A DNA stretch of 64,000 nucleotides from Aspidapion aeneum. Lineage: Eukaryota > Arthropoda > Insecta > Coleoptera > Brentidae. The notes under the pieces were generated by a model. That model worked only from the letters and a program-made list of their open reading frames with translations, was not told the origin of the DNA and searched no databases. Where the stretch lies: contig CAUYVT010000094.1 in assembly GCA_963576565.1 (NCBI GenBank), forward strand, positions 1-64,000. Reading direction: 5' to 3'. Each line of letters begins with the position of its first letter. The first letter of the stretch is position 1. Below, piece by piece: positions 1-10,673 of this stretch. A program made the position numbers and the translations under genes.

Positions 1-167
1 CAGACACGATTTTATAGGCGACGGAGCGTCACTGTTTATTTTCCACGGCGACTTCTATTAGTTATTAAATGTGATAGTATTTATTTGAAGTTTGGTCATA
101 GCTAAATAAGACGGGTTGGTCCTCAGAACAACGTAGTGGTAGCTGAACGCAATGAGTATATGACCCA

Positions 168-415
168 TATAGAGTGGCAACCGGCAAGCTTTGCAACATT
201 GTTGAGCAGATGGCGCTGAAATAAATTCGTCTGGTACGCAATATTCAGGGAGTCTTAGTACAATTTGGTTGCATGTGCGAGTTCCGAGGTTCGTGTCTAT
301 CATATAAATGCCATTAGAACATAGTACTTGTCTCTGAATATTGCGTACTAGACGGATTCATTTTAGCGCCATCTACCCCTCAATGTGGGCAAAGCTCGCC
401 GGTTGCCACTCTATA
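168..415. repeat. Inverted repeat with ~84-bp arms
   Basis: Arms at about 168-251 and 331-415 are reverse complements with a few mismatches; both carry the ATATAGAGTGGCAACCGG motif and an AATATTGCGTAC-like inner end, with an ~80-bp loop. A partial second copy of the outer end (CTATATGGGTCATA) follows at 430-444. No coding sequence is seen. It looks like a hairpin MITE or the remains of one. Confidence 0.75.
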
Positions 416-446
416 TGAAGTGATCCGTGCTATATGGGTCATATAG

Positions 447-1817
447 AGTGCGTTCGAGTAGGCAACCCGGGCGCCCCGAGCTCCATTTTCCGTTCGAGTT
501 GACGCTCGTAGCACGCCCTTTTGCGTTCGAGATGCCACCGAGCGAACCCTCGGGGCACGCTCGATATGACCCGAGCTTCAGGATGGAGAAAAGCGGGCGT
601 ATTTACATAACCCTACTTTTTTATACTTTCAAACTTTTGTTTAAATTTTTTACGACTGTTTTTTTATTGTTTTTTTTTGTCAAATAAAATACATGGACGC
701 AGTTCTGTTTGCTGTAGATTTATGTTTCCAAGATTCTAAGGAGGATGAAGAAGAAAGTCTACCAGAGGAAATTTGCCGCGGTGCGAAGCGCTAAGAATTA
801 TCCGCGATTGCCCAGTGAGGCTTTAACCATCGGCCAGCGGTTCTGTAACCAAATTCTGGTGGGTAATGGCAAAGCGGCGACTATAAATAAGGGTACAGAA
901 AAAAATCGCGTAGGAAAAAAGCGCACAGAAAGACCACACAGGAAAACTATACCTAAAATGAGAGTTTTTGGAAAATAAAAAAAATGAAATAAACTAAAAT
1001 CAAATAAATACATTATCTTAACTTTGCCCATAAAAGAGGAAAGTTATATTGACTATTTCCTTCAGATAAATATTGACCATTAAAATCAATGTGACTGGCA
1101 GATTTCGACCAAAAGGGAACGAATTACAGCGATAATTTGCACTAGAGTAAATTATCGGTAATTTGCACTAGAGCAAATTATTACTGTTTTCTTCCATAAA
1201 AAGCCCATTTTATTTAAACTTATTTTTCAAATTTATGTCGCTTTTTTTCATTTATGTACATCCAAATTAGACACTTTTGATAGTAAACGCCCATTTTCAA
1301 AAGAGCTAGAAAAAAACTAACATATGTTACGAGCCCGAATTTTGTAAAAAATAAATGCCGAAAACCGCACATCGACATCTTGAACTACTTACAAGATACA
1401 GGGTAAAAATTAAAGATAATAAAGTAATCATCTGAAAATTATTTTATTTTTTTATTTTTATCTGTATAAACCTAGCATAAAACCCCCATAAAAAAGAAAA
1501 ACTTGAAAGAGTCCAAATGTGCGAAAAATACCCTATAAATAAACCGCGGGATCAAAGTGTCTTTTTATCCCGCAACAAATTGTTGCCTTGCTACACTGAT
1601 GTATAAACTTAAAGGCGATTTTAATCTAGGGTTTTTTTATTTACAAACAGTTTTAAATTGCAAAAATAAACAAAAATTTTCTGCCAAAAATTTAGGGTTA
1701 GAAATTCGTAACCGGTGAATACCTTTTCCGTTCGAGTCGAACCGCGAAAACCGGGGCGTTCAGTCCGTGACGTCACTACGCCCCGCTCGCTCGACGGGTT
1801 TTCTACTCGAACGCACT
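447..1817. mobile_element. Putative TIR DNA element with subterminal CGTTCGAG motifs
   Basis: A 15-bp perfect terminal inverted repeat, AGTGCGTTCGAGTAG at 447-461 and its reverse complement at 1803-1817, bounds 1.37 kb. The octamer CGTTCGAG lies near both ends: forward at 451, 491, 524 and 1729, and reversed at 1806. Subterminal repeats of this kind often act as transposase-binding sites (family knowledge). Both ends are GC-rich and the interior is AT-rich. No convincing target-site duplication was found, so the superfamily is not assigned. Confidence 0.5.
693..978 (+). pseudogene. Unrecognised short coding remnant inside the 447-1817 element
   Basis: An ATG at 693 opens 33 codons starting MDAVLFAVDL, with an acidic EDEEE stretch, and ends at a TAA at 792-794. 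The neighbouring frame stays open from 745 to 978 and is rich in Lys/Arg near its C end (GKKRTERPHRK). One frameshift could join the two into an acidic-then-basic protein. AATAAA-like signals follow at about 990-1010. No family is recognised. It may be the last trace of the element's own protein or chance open frames. Confidence 0.25.
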
Positions 1818-1910
1818 CATGGAGTGTTCAGTTTCAGCACCAGCCCGTAAATTAACTTATTTAGTCTATTGGTTATATATGGCGTTTCCTTTTTAAATGC
1901 GGTTTGGTTT

Positions 1911-1959
1911 GTTAGGTGATCCGTGGTTTAAGCCTATATTTAACCACGGATCACCTAAC
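1911..1959. repeat. Hairpin with 18-bp perfect arms
   Basis: The arms are GTTAGGTGATCCGTGGTT at 1911-1928 and its exact reverse complement at 1942-1959, with a 13-bp spacer. The same GTTAGGTGATCCGTG motif recurs once at 51439-51453, so the hairpin is probably the end of a dispersed family. Confidence 0.8.
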
Positions 1960-2424
1960 AAAAGGTGACCCGATGAACGATCGTTTTGGCACAGCGACAC
2001 CAGTGGAGTTCAGTTCGTGTCGATTTGTGGGTATTTTACAATATCGTGGTTGTTGGTTGAAACGTCAAAACTTTTTGACAAGATAAGAAAAACGTGACGG
2101 CTACTTTTTCGATAAACTCGATGCTGGTGGGTGCTCTCTTTTTCCGGAAGCCAAAAGGTTGTGTTAGTGTACAATAAATATTCGTTGCTCGTTGTTTTCA
2201 ACTATCAAGCTAACGCCAGGATTTTCCGCTGTTTAAGAAATTACGAAAAAAAGCGAACTTTTCAAGCAATATTTTCTAGTCCCTTCAACGCCAACCATAT
2301 CCCCCTCCCCCTACACCTTTGCCGCCAAGGCATTTAGTTAGAACCCCAAAAAATAAAGGTAGGTTTTATGTTAACAAAACACCATCTACACGTAATATTA
2401 GGTACCTACTAATTATGTAGCTTA
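1960..2424. other. No gene seen
   Basis: Mixed-composition sequence with short open frames only. No motif, splice structure or repeat partner was recognised. Confidence 0.5.
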
Positions 2425-2705
2425 TTCTATTTTAAACTTTTAACTTCGCAAAAAACAACTAAGTATTCTCTAACGATATATAACACGCCCCCTTACATCA
2501 ATGGCGCACCTTTTATAGGCATTTAAATAAATGAGAGGTGTGGAAAAGACTTGTTTTTTAATTTTCTTAAATTTTACTATCCGACATGTCTGGTTTTAAA
2601 ACATATTTTTAAAGCTGAAGAAATTTCGTTTCCAACGATGTAACTCTCCCCTCAACGCAGCAGTAGATCTTGCATAGACGCCCCAAAAATGGTCAAATTT
2701 AATAT
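2425..2705. repeat. Left arm of an inverted repeat flanking a non-LTR element
   Basis: This segment is the reverse complement of 7245-7437 joined to 8911-9031. Shared blocks include CGATGTAACTCTCCCCTCAA, ATGGTCAAATT and GTGGAAAAGAC. It retains an uninterrupted TTAA where the right arm carries a 1.47-kb insertion, so it serves as the empty-site version. Confidence 0.8.
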
Positions 2706-2871
2706 ACAAGGTAATAAAAAATGTCGAAAAAAACATTTAGGGGGGGACCACCAAGAGTGGGCGAATGGTTCCCCGCCCCTCGTTATATTTTCGGGGGAGT
2801 ATACTGTATATTCATATCAAGTGTGTTGCTTCTCTCATTAAACGCAGTCTGTGTATTAGTACTGTTCCCAC

Positions 2872-4082
2872 ATGGCTTGCCACGACAAAAAGCAAGAAAA
2901 TGTGCTCCGCGAAAAAAGCAACTATTTGTGCTGCAAAAAAAAGAAAAATAGTGCCGTAATCTGTGTTAATTGCGGGAATACGTTTTACATAGCCTGTGCA
3001 ATAAGAGACTGGTCTAAAAGACTAAGTTTTTTGGACGAAACGCGTGTAAAATGCTGTAAAAATGTGACAAGGTCACAAAATGACGCCATCGAAAACGCGA
3101 CGCAAAAAGACAGAGAAACCGATCTTTGTGGTCAATTAGTGACAGAATTACAATCCAAAAACCAAATACTAATGGAAAACAAAATTTTGCTGGAAGAAAA
3201 AATTAAAATCCTGCAGGAAGAATTACGTAAGAAAAATCTAAAGAAAAAAACAAGGAAAATGCGATTCAAATCAACAGAAGCTTTCGCAGAAAAATGGGAA
3301 ATTACAGAGGCGCCGACAACATCGCATAAAACTGTTGACGTTCTAATCGACATTGACGTTGACAGAAGCAGCAGCACAGATCTGGTAACGCAAGGTGGAG
3401 AAGGATGGAACCATACACGTGAGAGAAACAGATCAACACACGGTGCAAGAAACCCACGAGACCAGAATGAACAGTGCAGGTTCGGTGCAGAGGAAAAACA
3501 ACAAATAAAACCGGCAACGTTGGAAACTGATGACATGACGTCGAGCGAATCACCTACTCGTCATAGTTCAACAACAGCTGATCTTTTTTCGAGAAGCATC
3601 AAAACAGACCAAAAAGTTATGAAATTTTGGGAAAAAGTACACAAAATCCTCTTGAAACCACAGAGGACACTTTCATAATGGTTACATACAAGAAAAAAAC
3701 CATAAAACCACCAAATAACGAAGCTATTCAAAAGCCCAACCCTATATTGGGTAGCAAGGTGCATTGTCCCCTTCAGTCCTCCCAGAAGGGCACATGTCTT
3801 TTCATATCAGGCTTAGAAGTAAATACTACGTCAGACAACATAAAAAATTACATAGAAGGCATCACTAAAGTACCAGCAATGGTCACCAAAATGAAAACCA
3901 AAACGGACAAAATAAAAAGCAGCTTCAAGGTGCAAATACCATCATACATCAAAGAAAAAGTGATGTCAGCAGAAATGTGGCCCAGGGGGATCACAGTTAA
4001 CTTTTTTCTACGGCTAAGACGGAGCCTAAGGCAAAGGGCCAACAAAATCTCAAACCCAGTTGCAAACAAAGACGGCCAATAA
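2872..4082 (+). pseudogene. Non-LTR ORF1 protein, frameshifted
   Basis: Likely the nucleic-acid-binding partner protein of the element's RNP. The first frame (2872-3678, 268 aa) begins MACHDKKQENVL and has a Cys-rich segment at about residues 20-65 (CC...CVNCG...CAIRD...CCK), resembling the PHD/zinc-type finger of insect CR1/Jockey ORF1 proteins. A Glu/Lys-rich coiled coil follows (about residues 85-125) and then a polar linker. The second frame (3627-4082) carries FISGLEVNTTSDNIKNYI and KSSFKVQIPSYIKE, which look like the RRM-like C-terminal part. Both frames are open across 3627-3678, so the frameshift lies there. The stop is 23 bp before the ORF2 start. Confidence 0.65.
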
Positions 4083-4105
4083 AAAATTACATAAACATTC
4101 TCCAT

Positions 4106-6866
4106 ATGAATATACAGAGCATGCGCAACAAAACACTTGAACTTGAAGAAACATTAAATTCACTAGACAATAAACATCAAATCATCTGTCTCTCCGAAAC
4201 ATGGCTCAAACCAGGGGAAGAAATGTTTACAAACAAAACATTATATCATCATATTCACGTACCGAGATTGAGCATGGTGGGGTGTGTATATTGGTCAAAG
4301 AGGAAGAGAGAAACTTTACAGAGCTGGAAGACCTCAAGGAACATTGTGTTGATGGTCAAATTGAATTCTGTGCAATAATTAATAAAATTGATAAGCTCTT
4401 AATTTTCTGTATTTACAGGTCGTGCAGGGGAAGCTTTGAGGTATTCCATGATGTCTTCGGGGGGCTGTGCAGGGAAGTCAGTGTGCGCTTTTTAAACTAC
4501 AGGGTCATCTGGGCAGGTGATTTCAACATTAACCTAGCTCCATCAGTAAGTAATAACAACAAAGATAAACTTCATGACTTATTACATTCATACAACTATG
4601 AACAAACTATTTTTGAGACTACTAGGCCTTCAAATGAAAAGCATAATGAAAAAATATCATGTATTGATCATTTTTTTCCAAATGTTCAAAACTACCAAAA
4701 CAATAGAGTCATTCAGACAGTAGTAAGCGACCACTATTCTCAATCAATAAATGTTTCTTTACAAAATTCCAGTAGTGTTGGAAATGAAGAGAAAATAAGA
4801 AAGGGGCGTGTATTCTCAAAGAACAATTTAGAGAAGTTCAGTGAAGAGATAGGGCACTGTGACTGGGGGGACCTTTATGGGGAAGCTGATATCAATAGGG
4901 CATACTCTCGTTTTGAGCATATAATTTTAACAAAACTAGACCTTATATTTCCAGCAAAAAAAAAAAGAAAACAAAAAATTAAACCAACTCAAAGTTGGAT
5001 CACAAAAGGTATTAAAATCTCAAGTAGCCATAAAAGGACCCTTTTCGAGAATGTAAGAAATGGGGGATCAACTATGGAATTTTATAAAAAATATTGTAAT
5101 ATATTAAAACAAGTAATAAAAAAAGCAAAAAAACTAAGCAACAAAAAATTCATAGAAAATGCTGAAAACAAACAACAGGCAACCTGGAACATTATTTAAA
5201 AAATAACATCTTCACAACCTAACAAAAAAGATTCCATACTTAATCATTTTAAATATAAAAATGAGACAGAATATCTTGATGAAGTAAACAGCTTCTTTCT
5301 GAATGTCTGCCCAGACATGGTGCTAGGTGGGGATGACCAAAATGAAAGAAGCCAGGAGTGTGCGGACAGTTTAGCCCTTGAGCCAGCGAGAATTCAAGAG
5401 ATCGAAAAAATTATTAAAGACCTTAAAAACAAGAAATCTGTAGGTTATGATGAAGTTCCCATAAGTGTAATTAAAGCAGCGGCAAAATCATTTGCAGAAC
5501 CGTTGACATATTTAGTAAACCTATCCTTGCGGTGTGGTGTGTTCCCCCAAAACCTCAAAACTGCTCTTCTCAAGCCGATCCACAAGAAAGGGCCATTAAA
5601 TGACCTAAAAAATTATAGACCAATCTCCTTGCTGTCTGGTTTTAGTGAAATTTTTGAAAGAGTGATTTACATAAGACTTTTAAACTTTCTTGAAAAAAAG
5701 GTAAATCTACAATACGTGCAGTTTACATGGCACTGGATCGAATCCTTGAGTCCCGCAATAAAAACAAAGCAACTATGGCAGTCTGCCTTGACCTTTCGAA
5801 AGCTTTCGATAGTGTGGACCATGGTCTACTCTGTCGGAAGGTTGAGAAAATTGGAGTACGCAACACATCACAAATGCTTTTTCAATCATACTTAAGTAAT
5901 AGAGAACAAAGTGTTGTTGTAGAAAACAATTCAGGTGAGGTTAAAAAATCTAAGTTTGCTGTCAAGGGTCCATTGCTTTACTCAATATATACAAATGATG
6001 TTGCAGATATACTAAGAAGCGAAATCGTGTTATTCGCTGATGATACTCCAGTGATCTGCTCAGAGAACACAAAAGAGGAATGCATCTCAAATGTTAAAGA
6101 ATCACTATCAACTTTGAAGGATTGGTTTACAGATAACAATCTACAGCTTAACGTAGCAAAGACTCAAATCATAAATTTCAACTTAAGGCCAGAAAAGGTA
6201 GAAATCGAATATGACGGAAATACCATTGTATCAAGGGATAATGTTGTATTTCTTGGGATGATCGTTGACGAGAGGCTGGATTGGCGGGCACATATTAATC
6301 AGCTCGCAAGCAGCATGAGCAAATACTGTTATGCACTAAGAGTCCTTAGGGACATAACTGGCAGCTCAGCAGCCCTAACAGCATGTCATGCATACATTCA
6401 GTCACGGGTTAGATATGGGGTGATCTTCTGGGGTGCTCTCTGGGAAGCAAGAAGGATTCTTCTTATTCAAAAAAGGTGCTTAAGAACAATTTTTCAGAAA
6501 AAACCCACTGACAGTTGTAGAAAAATCTTTATAGAAAATAATGTACCGACAGTCTTCAATATATATGTCTTTGAGAGCATTAAATTCATAGCCGAAAACC
6601 CTGATATCATTGAAAGGCAAAAATCAGATCATTATCATAATACCAGGTACAAAGATAACTTAAAAACAGAAACTGCCCACTACACGTATGTATTGAGGAA
6701 TGTCAAACATAACATTCTGAAAATATGGAATACTCTCCCACCTTCAGTTCGTAGACAGGGCCCAGAGATTATCAAAAAGAAAATTAAAACATTTCTGAAA
6801 TCTAAAGCTTACTACAGTCTGGAAGAATTTTTGACAGACCAAGAATTAAGTGACTTACAAACTTAA
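4106..6866 (+). pseudogene. Non-LTR ORF2: AP-endonuclease plus reverse transcriptase, broken
   Basis: It would nick the target and carry out target-primed reverse transcription. Endonuclease signatures: NIQSMRNK, LSETWL, GDFNINL and SDHYSQ. RT signatures: KKSVGYDEVP, LKPIHKKG, NYRPISLLSGFSEIFERVI, VCLDLSKAFDSVDH, the catalytic LFADDT and VFLGMIVDERLDWRAHI. The C end reads KIWNTLPPSVR...FLKSKAYYSLEEFL. Breaks: a frame change at about 4240-4262; an in-frame TAA at 5197-5199; a frame change with loss of the GFR segment near 5715-5727; and a second deletion near 5960 that removes the conserved PQGS before GPLLYSIY. There is no RNase H domain. The CR1/Jockey placement is inferred from domain order and C-terminal wording. 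Confidence 0.8.
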
Positions 6867-7244
6867 AGATTTTTCTTTCATTTTTACTAATATTAAATAA
6901 AATAACAATTTCCCTTTCATATTTTGTTGTCTTTTATTGTTATCAACAAAAATATAAAACAAAGGGGTACACTGGCTTCTTCTGCGTTGCGTCTGGAGGA
7001 CTGTGGAGAACCCGTGGGCGGCCTGTGAAGGCAGAGAAGAAGGAACATTAGTACTTCCAAATAGTCAACTGGGTTTGTTTGAGTGTGTGTATGTGTGTGT
7101 CGCTGTTGTGTTCACTTTTTGTTCCTATGTATGTATGTATTTTTGCTTTAATGTATTTTATTAATTTTTAATTAAGAAAAGGAAAATAAAACTAAACCTC
7201 CCTATGAGCTAACTTTTATTTTGGAACAAATTTATTATTTATTT
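6867..7244 (+). other. 3' untranslated region of the non-LTR element
   Basis: Follows the ORF2 stop directly. It contains a GT-rich tract (7080-7100), a short ATGT run (7125-7140) and an A-rich end (AAGAAAAGGAAAATAAAAC, about 7174-7192). No further coding. The last ~50 bp merge into the right inverted-repeat arm. Confidence 0.5.
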
Positions 7245-8060
7245 TAAAATTTCTAATTTGACCATTCTTGGTGCGTCTATGCTAGATCTAAGGCCGCCTT
7301 GAGGGGGGAGCGATATACATCGTTGAAAAGGAAATTTCTGCAGCTTTAAAAGTAAGTTTTAAAACCAGACATGTAGGACAATAAAATTCATGAAAATTAA
7401 AAAAGTATTGATTTTTCCACACTTCTCCTTTATTTAACCCGGGGTTGGTACACCTATTTTTCCGAACATGGATGGTACCCCGGGTATGACATACCCACTT
7501 ACCATTTCGCATTTGAGGTTAACAGTAGAAATAAAATTTTAATATGATGGTTGTGTTTCAATTTTTTAAACCTTTTTGACGTTGAAAAAAAAATATATAA
7601 CATTAGTCATGTAGCTTTAGATGCTAAAATGCATTTTTAGGTAACAAGGGCATTTTTCCAAACATTAAAAATATTTTTTTTTAAATAGCGTAAAAAATGC
7701 TAGAAGTAATTTAGAACCTAAATTTTTATATTATTTCGAAAATACATACATAAGAAAATAGAAAAAATAAAAAAATATTTGACTAAATCCCTTTATATAA
7801 AAAAAACAAAGAGATTCTTACTTAGAACTAAAAAATACTTTTTAAATAGAAACAAAATTTCGGACTTCCATTGTCTTTATTTATTTTAAACACGACGTTT
7901 CGGTTAGTAAGTATCTCCAGCCGTTTTCAAGTGTAAACTAAACAATCTAGTGTATAGGTTACCACTTATACTACTTGGTGTGTAGGCAGGTGTGACGGCC
8001 CGCCCCCTTTTTTAATCCTAAGGCGCCTGGTTTTCATGTGTTTGGTATGTCCGTGCTTGA

Positions 8061-8359
8061 TTAACTGAAAACTTCTTTATTCTGCATTATAAACGCAGCT
8101 TCAATAAACTTTCGTTTTCTCAAATGCGACTCCTTATGCAGTACTTTAGCTTCTGACCACTGAATCCTGTGATCATTTGGCCATGCATGATCCGCTAAAC
8201 CGGATTTTTCAATACCCCTAATTGGGTACTTTTTAGATGTCCATTTACTCCAACCTAAAGAGGGCGTTTCGTTTCACCTACATATGATTTACCATACTCA
8301 CACGGGATTTGGTAAATGCATTCCTTATTATTTGAGGGATTTTCTGGTTTTGTTTTAGT
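8061..8359 (-). pseudogene. Penelope-like element, GIY-YIG endonuclease remnant
   Basis: Reading the minus strand from 8359, the frame gives KECIYQIPCEYGKSYVGETK, the CIY..PC...YVG.T core of the GIY-YIG nuclease found at the C end of Penelope retroelements. After a stop and frame changes near 8270 and 8215 it continues as GLADHAWPNDHRIQWSEAKV and HLRKRKFIEAAFIMQNKEVF, ending at a TAA at 8061-8063. These match the family's EH.W...H.IDW..AK.....RK.KE..FI pattern. Sequence from 8060 down to about 7865 (including AAACACGACGTTTCGG) is probably its 3' tail. The RT part is absent. Confidence 0.75.
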
Positions 8360-8463
8360 AACAAAACTCCTTATCGTATTTGCCGATGAAAATACTGTTT
8401 ATATATAATAGTGTTAGGCTATTCGTTTATGTTTTCTGAAATCCCTTGAACATATGGAATGTC

Positions 8464-8641
8464 GCCGTCGTGGTGTAGTGGTAGCAATGTTTGTTTCCCA
8501 CACCAGCGGTCCGGGTTCGATTCCTGGCTAGGTACTTGGTTGTTTGTGTTTGTTTAAAAATGCTTTAACCTTGCTTGAACTTTGCGAAACTGGGCGATTG
8601 ATCCTGATTGGATGGAAAGTCCCAGTATAAATAAAAAAAAA
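8464..8641 (+). mobile_element. tRNA-Gly-derived SINE
   Basis: The head (8464-8533) has an A box, TGGTGTAGTGG at 8471-8481, and a perfect B box, GGTTCGATTCC at 8514-8524, the internal RNA polymerase III promoter. Alignment to a tRNA cloverleaf puts CCC in the anticodon position and gives a pairing T-stem (CCGGG/CCTGG), so tRNA-Gly is the likely source. The 3' side of the acceptor stem no longer pairs. A ~100-bp unrelated body with an AAACTGGGCGATTGATC segment and an A-rich tail (8629-8641) follows. No clear target duplication was found. Confidence 0.75.
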
Positions 8642-9031
8642 GTTAATAACATTCACCGGATTATTATTTTGGGAATGTGCTACAAAAAATGTTACGGCTG
8701 GTACACCCGGGTATCACATGCCCGACGCAAGTTTATCCCCTAGCACCAGAGGCAGATTGATACTAAACCCGCTTTTTTTAGTGGTCCGCGATTAGAACAA
8801 GTGTTGCTTGAGAGTAGGTGGAGGTGCCAGCTTGAAGCGCTGCGAATTCATAAGTTCGGTTGGATTTTCTCAATCCCGGGTATGTCATACCCAGGTGTAC
8901 CAACGCCGGGTTAAATGCCTATGAAAGGTACGCCACTGATGCAAGGAGGGCGTGTTGTACATCGTTAGAAAGGACTTTGAGCCAGCCTTAATAATTATTA
9001 CTTAGTTGTTTTTGGTCAAGTTAAAAGTTTG

Positions 9032-10632
9032 CAAATAATTAGAAAAATACTGTAAAAGATTATTTTTGCGGATGGCAAGAGGGGGATGCCCCCTCCCCCC
9101 AATTTAAATGAATTCAACTCGCAAGTTTAGGTTTTAAGTTAATACTAATCAAAAATATTTTTTTACTTACCTTGAGTATTATTTACTGAGTTGCAAAAAT
9201 GAATGTTCAAAATTTTTGTTTGTTTTGAGGATTTCTACAAACACATTTATTTTTATTTCAAGGCGGCTAATTTAAAAAGTTATTTCCAACTTATTAAATA
9301 TTTAACTGTATACACTGGGTTTTTAAAGAAAAATACGTTTTTGAAAAAAACAATGTGTTAAGAATACAAAATGTCACAAGGAAAATAAAAAAAACATATT
9401 TTAAACATTTTCCACTTTTTTCCTAGGCCTATGGAACGTGCACTACTGCCATTAGAGAGTACTAAGGTACAAGTTTCAATAGAAAATTTTTTCCGCGTGC
9501 AAAATGAACTTTAGAATATTTTTAGAAAAGTTAACCGTTTTCGAGTTATTAGCAAAAAACCGTCAAAAAGCACGTTTAACGGGGGGGCAGCCACCCCCTG
9601 CCAGGGTTGGGGGGGTGGTTCCCTTTCGTAAAATGTTCGAACGAGTCTTATGTCTATCCATACCAAGTGTGTTGCTTTTATCATTAAACGTAGTATCGGA
9701 CCCCGTAGGGGCTGAACTAAAGCGACATTGTCAAGTTAAGAAAATTTAGAAAGGTTTTTCTTCAAGTAAATCAATATATTCAAGAAAACTCAAGCAACTC
9801 AAAATAGGTTTTTGTTTAGAAATATTGCCTCTTTTCAAAACTAGAAATCGAGAAAAATAAAATATTCTTTCAAAGCAGGCATCGCCGCGCCTTTAAGGGA
9901 TCGTAACTTGTTCTGAGACAAGATAATATTATCCAGAAAATAAGTTTTCTAGATTTGATACATTTTTTTTTCTGTGTAGGATAACACGTCAACCCAAACA
10001 TGACATTTCGCCGAGGCAGGTACGGTTTTACCCTTAACCAAATCATATTAAACAATAGGGTCTTTGCAAAAGTATGATTCTAAGCTTCAACGACGCAAGA
10101 GAAATCCAGAAGTACCTACTTACCTATGTTTTAATTCCCGTGATATGAAATCCGCTAATAATGATGTCCATTTATTACTACAAAAATGCATAACATTTGA
10201 GTCCTTAATATCCTTTATTCTTCTTTTTCCTTTGGCGATACAACCACTGGTGGACTTTAATCTGATTCACCAAATCTCCCCATACTTTCCATTCTTTAAT
10301 GATATGGTTTTTTGTTAAAAGGACAACATAATAATTCTTGACAAGTTCGCTGTTTTTCGTAATTTCACAAAGAACTGATAAACCTAGCGTTAGCTTGATA
10401 GTTGAAAACAACGAGCAACGAAAATTTATATTAACACTACAAAGGGTTGTATTGAAAAGTAAAAGTGGGAAGTAATGTACTGATTGTTTCACAAAAAATT
10501 ATCAGAATATGTTAAACATCACCACCTACATCATCGTATGTTTTGTGAAATAATTGAAAGATCACTGAGATATAGACAGAAAACGTCAAATTTACGACAA
10601 ATAATGCATATATTTCGAATATATAGTTCTAA
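9032..10632. other. AT-rich stretch with a partial repeat of the 2.7-kb leader
   Basis: The only recognisable content is 9560-9720, which resembles 2720-2865 in the same orientation: a G-rich run, GGTGGTTCCC, then CATACCAAGTGTGTTGC and CATTAAACG. Open frames elsewhere are short and carry no known motif. The direct copy may be a solo fragment of the same non-LTR family or an older repeat into which that element inserted. Confidence 0.5.
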
Positions 10633-10673
10633 GGTGGTAATGTTAAGTTGAGGCTCAACTTAGCATTACCACC
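10633..10673. repeat. 41-nt near-perfect palindrome
   Basis: GGTGGTAATGTTAAGTTGAG is followed, after one G, by its reverse complement with a single mismatch. A related AGTTGAGACTCAAC motif lies at 10768-10785, and the sequence before each (ATTTACGACAAATA) is duplicated. It lies ~590 bp upstream of the Harbinger transposase and may belong to a transposon end. Confidence 0.7.

Larger units (their letters stand above)
2706..7244 (+). mobile_element. Non-LTR retrotransposon, two-ORF type, inactive
   Basis: The body holds a 5' leader (2706-2871), ORF1 (2872-4082), a 23-bp gap, ORF2 (4106-6866) with AP-endonuclease and reverse transcriptase, and a 3' region ending in A-rich sequence near 7190-7200. 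A zinc-finger/coiled-coil ORF1 followed by an EN-RT ORF2 without RNase H fits the CR1/Jockey side of non-LTR elements; the clade is inferred by eye. At least two frameshifts, one in-frame stop and two internal deletions make it dead. It sits in the loop of the inverted repeat 2425-2705 / 7245-9031. Part of its leader recurs in the same orientation at 9560-9720. Confidence 0.8.
7438..8910. mobile_element. piggyBac-like nonautonomous element with TTAA duplication
   Basis: TTAA at 7434-7437 and 8911-8914 flanks a 1473-bp insert that begins CCCGGGGTTGGTACACCT and ends AGGTGTACCAACGCCGGG. The inner parts of the ends also match in reverse (GGGTATGACATACCC on the left, GGGTATGTCATACCC on the right, each a near-palindrome). 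TTAA duplication with C-rich tips is the piggyBac hallmark. No transposase frame is present; the interior holds a Penelope remnant and a SINE, so this is a dead or nonautonomous copy enlarged by other insertions. Confidence 0.8.
7245..9031. repeat. Right arm of the 2.4-9.0 kb inverted repeat, split by an insertion
   Basis: 7245-7437 pairs with 2528-2705 and 8911-9031 pairs with 2425-2530. Between them lies the TTAA-flanked element 7438-8910. Removing that element and one TTAA restores CTTTATTTAAATGCCTATGA, matching the left arm. The right arm also carries an extra ~20 bp near 8975-8995. Confidence 0.75.

Noticed and set aside
427..687. 86-aa plus-strand open frame
   Set aside because: It overlaps the GC-rich subterminal repeats of the 447-1817 element and reads into poly-T; composition follows the repeats.
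3132..3536. 134-aa minus-strand frame
   Set aside because: Antisense of the non-LTR ORF1; Ser/Phe-rich reflection of its Lys/Glu codons.
8464..8533. Functional tRNA-Gly gene
   Set aside because: A and B boxes are good but the acceptor stem does not pair and a SINE body with an A-rich tail follows.
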